Shown here piece by piece: positions 62,960-64,000 of a stretch of DNA of 64,000 bases (positions are counted from its first letter, which is position 1; every line of letters starts with the position of its first letter). The notes beneath the pieces were generated by a model, which saw nothing but the letters and a program-made list of their open reading frames with translations, did no database searches and was not told where the DNA came from. The position numbers and the translations under genes were made by a program. The stretch is from Paracoccaceae bacterium (GTDB lineage Bacteria > Pseudomonadota > Alphaproteobacteria > Rhodobacterales > Rhodobacteraceae), in contig JAGQRV010000065.1 in assembly GCA_020425125.1 (NCBI GenBank), positions 18,527-82,526 on the forward strand, written 5' to 3'.

Positions 62960-63577
62960 GTGAACACCGGACCGGACTACAGTTTCGAAGCGGCCGCCCT
63001 TGCGCGCGGCGCTCTCCGGGTTGTCGGCGTCGACGAAGTCGGCCGCGGTCCCCTTGCGGGGCCGGTGACGGCCGCGGCGGTGTGGCTCGACCCCCGTGTG
63101 ATCCCCGATGGCCTCAACGACTCGAAGAAACTCGGTCCGGATCGGCGCGAGAGCCTCGCTGCGCTGCTCGCGGAATGTGCGGACGTTTCCATCGCCCATG
63201 CCAGCGTCGACGAGATCGCGGAGTTGAACATCCTGCGCGCCTCCCACCTTGCCATGCAGCGGGCCGTTGCCGGGCTGAGGGTCGCCCCGGACCACCTGCT
63301 GGTCGACGGCAACCGGATGCCGGACGGGCTTGGCCTGCCCGGAGAGTGCGTTGTGCGCGGCGACGCGCGGGTGCTGTCGATCGCGGCCGCCTCGATCGTC
63401 GCCAAGGTCGCGCGCGACCGGATCATGGCTGAACTGGCCCGCAGCTTTCCCGGCTACGGCTGGGAGAGGAACGCTGGCTACCCCACCCCCGCGCACAAGC
63501 GGGCGCTGGCCGATCTGGGGGTAAGCCCGCACCATAGACGAACCTTTGCCCCGGTGCACAAGATATTGTATCCGGAT

Positions 63578-63595
<18 letters not shown>
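62960..63595 (+). CDS. rnhB: Ribonuclease HII
   Basis: A 211-residue RNase HII with the catalytic [40 protein letters not shown] and [17 protein letters not shown]. It cuts RNA in DNA-RNA hybrids, including single ribonucleotides. I chose GTG 62960 behind GAGAGGG; the upstream open frame is not family-like. The last codons carry a GANTC site belonging to the ccrM control region. Confidence 0.95.

Positions 63596-64000
<405 letters not shown>

Overview
The window looks like a chromosomal segment of a high-GC alphaproteobacterium, most likely Rhodobacteraceae. The evidence is the SecA, RimP-NusA-YlxR-IF2, Hsp33-NUDIX-CCA and ComF-Grx-Nit-UbiG neighbourhoods, a CcrM-type DNA methyltransferase behind a cluster of GANTC sites, and the erythritol-type sugar locus. 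Genes are packed tightly, with many 1-4 nt ATGA/GTGA/TGATG overlaps, and convergent pairs share GC-rich hairpins.

Region 1 (1-18361) is a polyol (erythritol-type) catabolic island. The plus strand holds eryA-eryB-eryC-eryD (13162-18361). The minus strand, diverging from the same control region, holds a DUF2291 protein, a sugar ABC ATPase, a permease, a periplasmic binding protein, a second FGGY kinase and a second GlpD-like dehydrogenase (12548-3980). At the left end a DeoR regulator and a triosephosphate-isomerase-like enzyme (EryR/EryH type) diverge from a class I FBPase and a class II aldolase. Erythritol would be imported, phosphorylated, oxidised and isomerised to erythrose 4-phosphate. 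The last isomerase (RpiB/EryI) is not seen and may lie left of base 1. The most unusual object in the window is the ABC ATPase: after a complete tandem RbsA-type ATPase it continues in frame into a full SorC-family sugar-sensing domain. That domain closely resembles the effector domain of the EryD regulator encoded 7 kb away, but has no DNA-binding part.

Region 2 (18413-28455) is an amino-sugar/cell-wall-sugar salvage regulon. A minus-strand operon carries murQ, a binding protein, two permeases, a Gfo/Idh oxidoreductase and a MalK-type ATPase. A plus-strand operon carries a BadF/MurK-type kinase, a GntR regulator, a SIS-domain deaminase and nagA. The two share a short AT-rich divergent promoter with matched GGTAT direct-repeat operators.

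Region 3 (28456-47517) is mixed housekeeping: an Hpt protein facing a response regulator-PP2C phosphatase, NUDIX enzymes, Hsp33 behind a sigma-32-like promoter, CCA-adding enzyme, a pair of ABC exporters, an RNA uracil methyltransferase, two L,D-transpeptidases, a CAP-domain lipoprotein, a tiny membrane protein, ferrochelatase, ComF, glutaredoxin, a Nit amidase, UbiG, a prolyl aminopeptidase and a double-CDGSH protein.

Region 4 (47518-61642) holds the rimP-nusA-ylxR-infB operon behind a leader terminator, a previously unlisted 45-residue ORF, mutT, argJ, a parvulin PPIase, secA, rppH, an orphan LacI regulator and tRNA-Arg(CCU). Region 5 (61643-64000) is about 1.3 kb of decayed sequence behind the tRNA, then rnhB and the start of ccrM. 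No CRISPR array, rRNA, intact transposase or integrase was seen.
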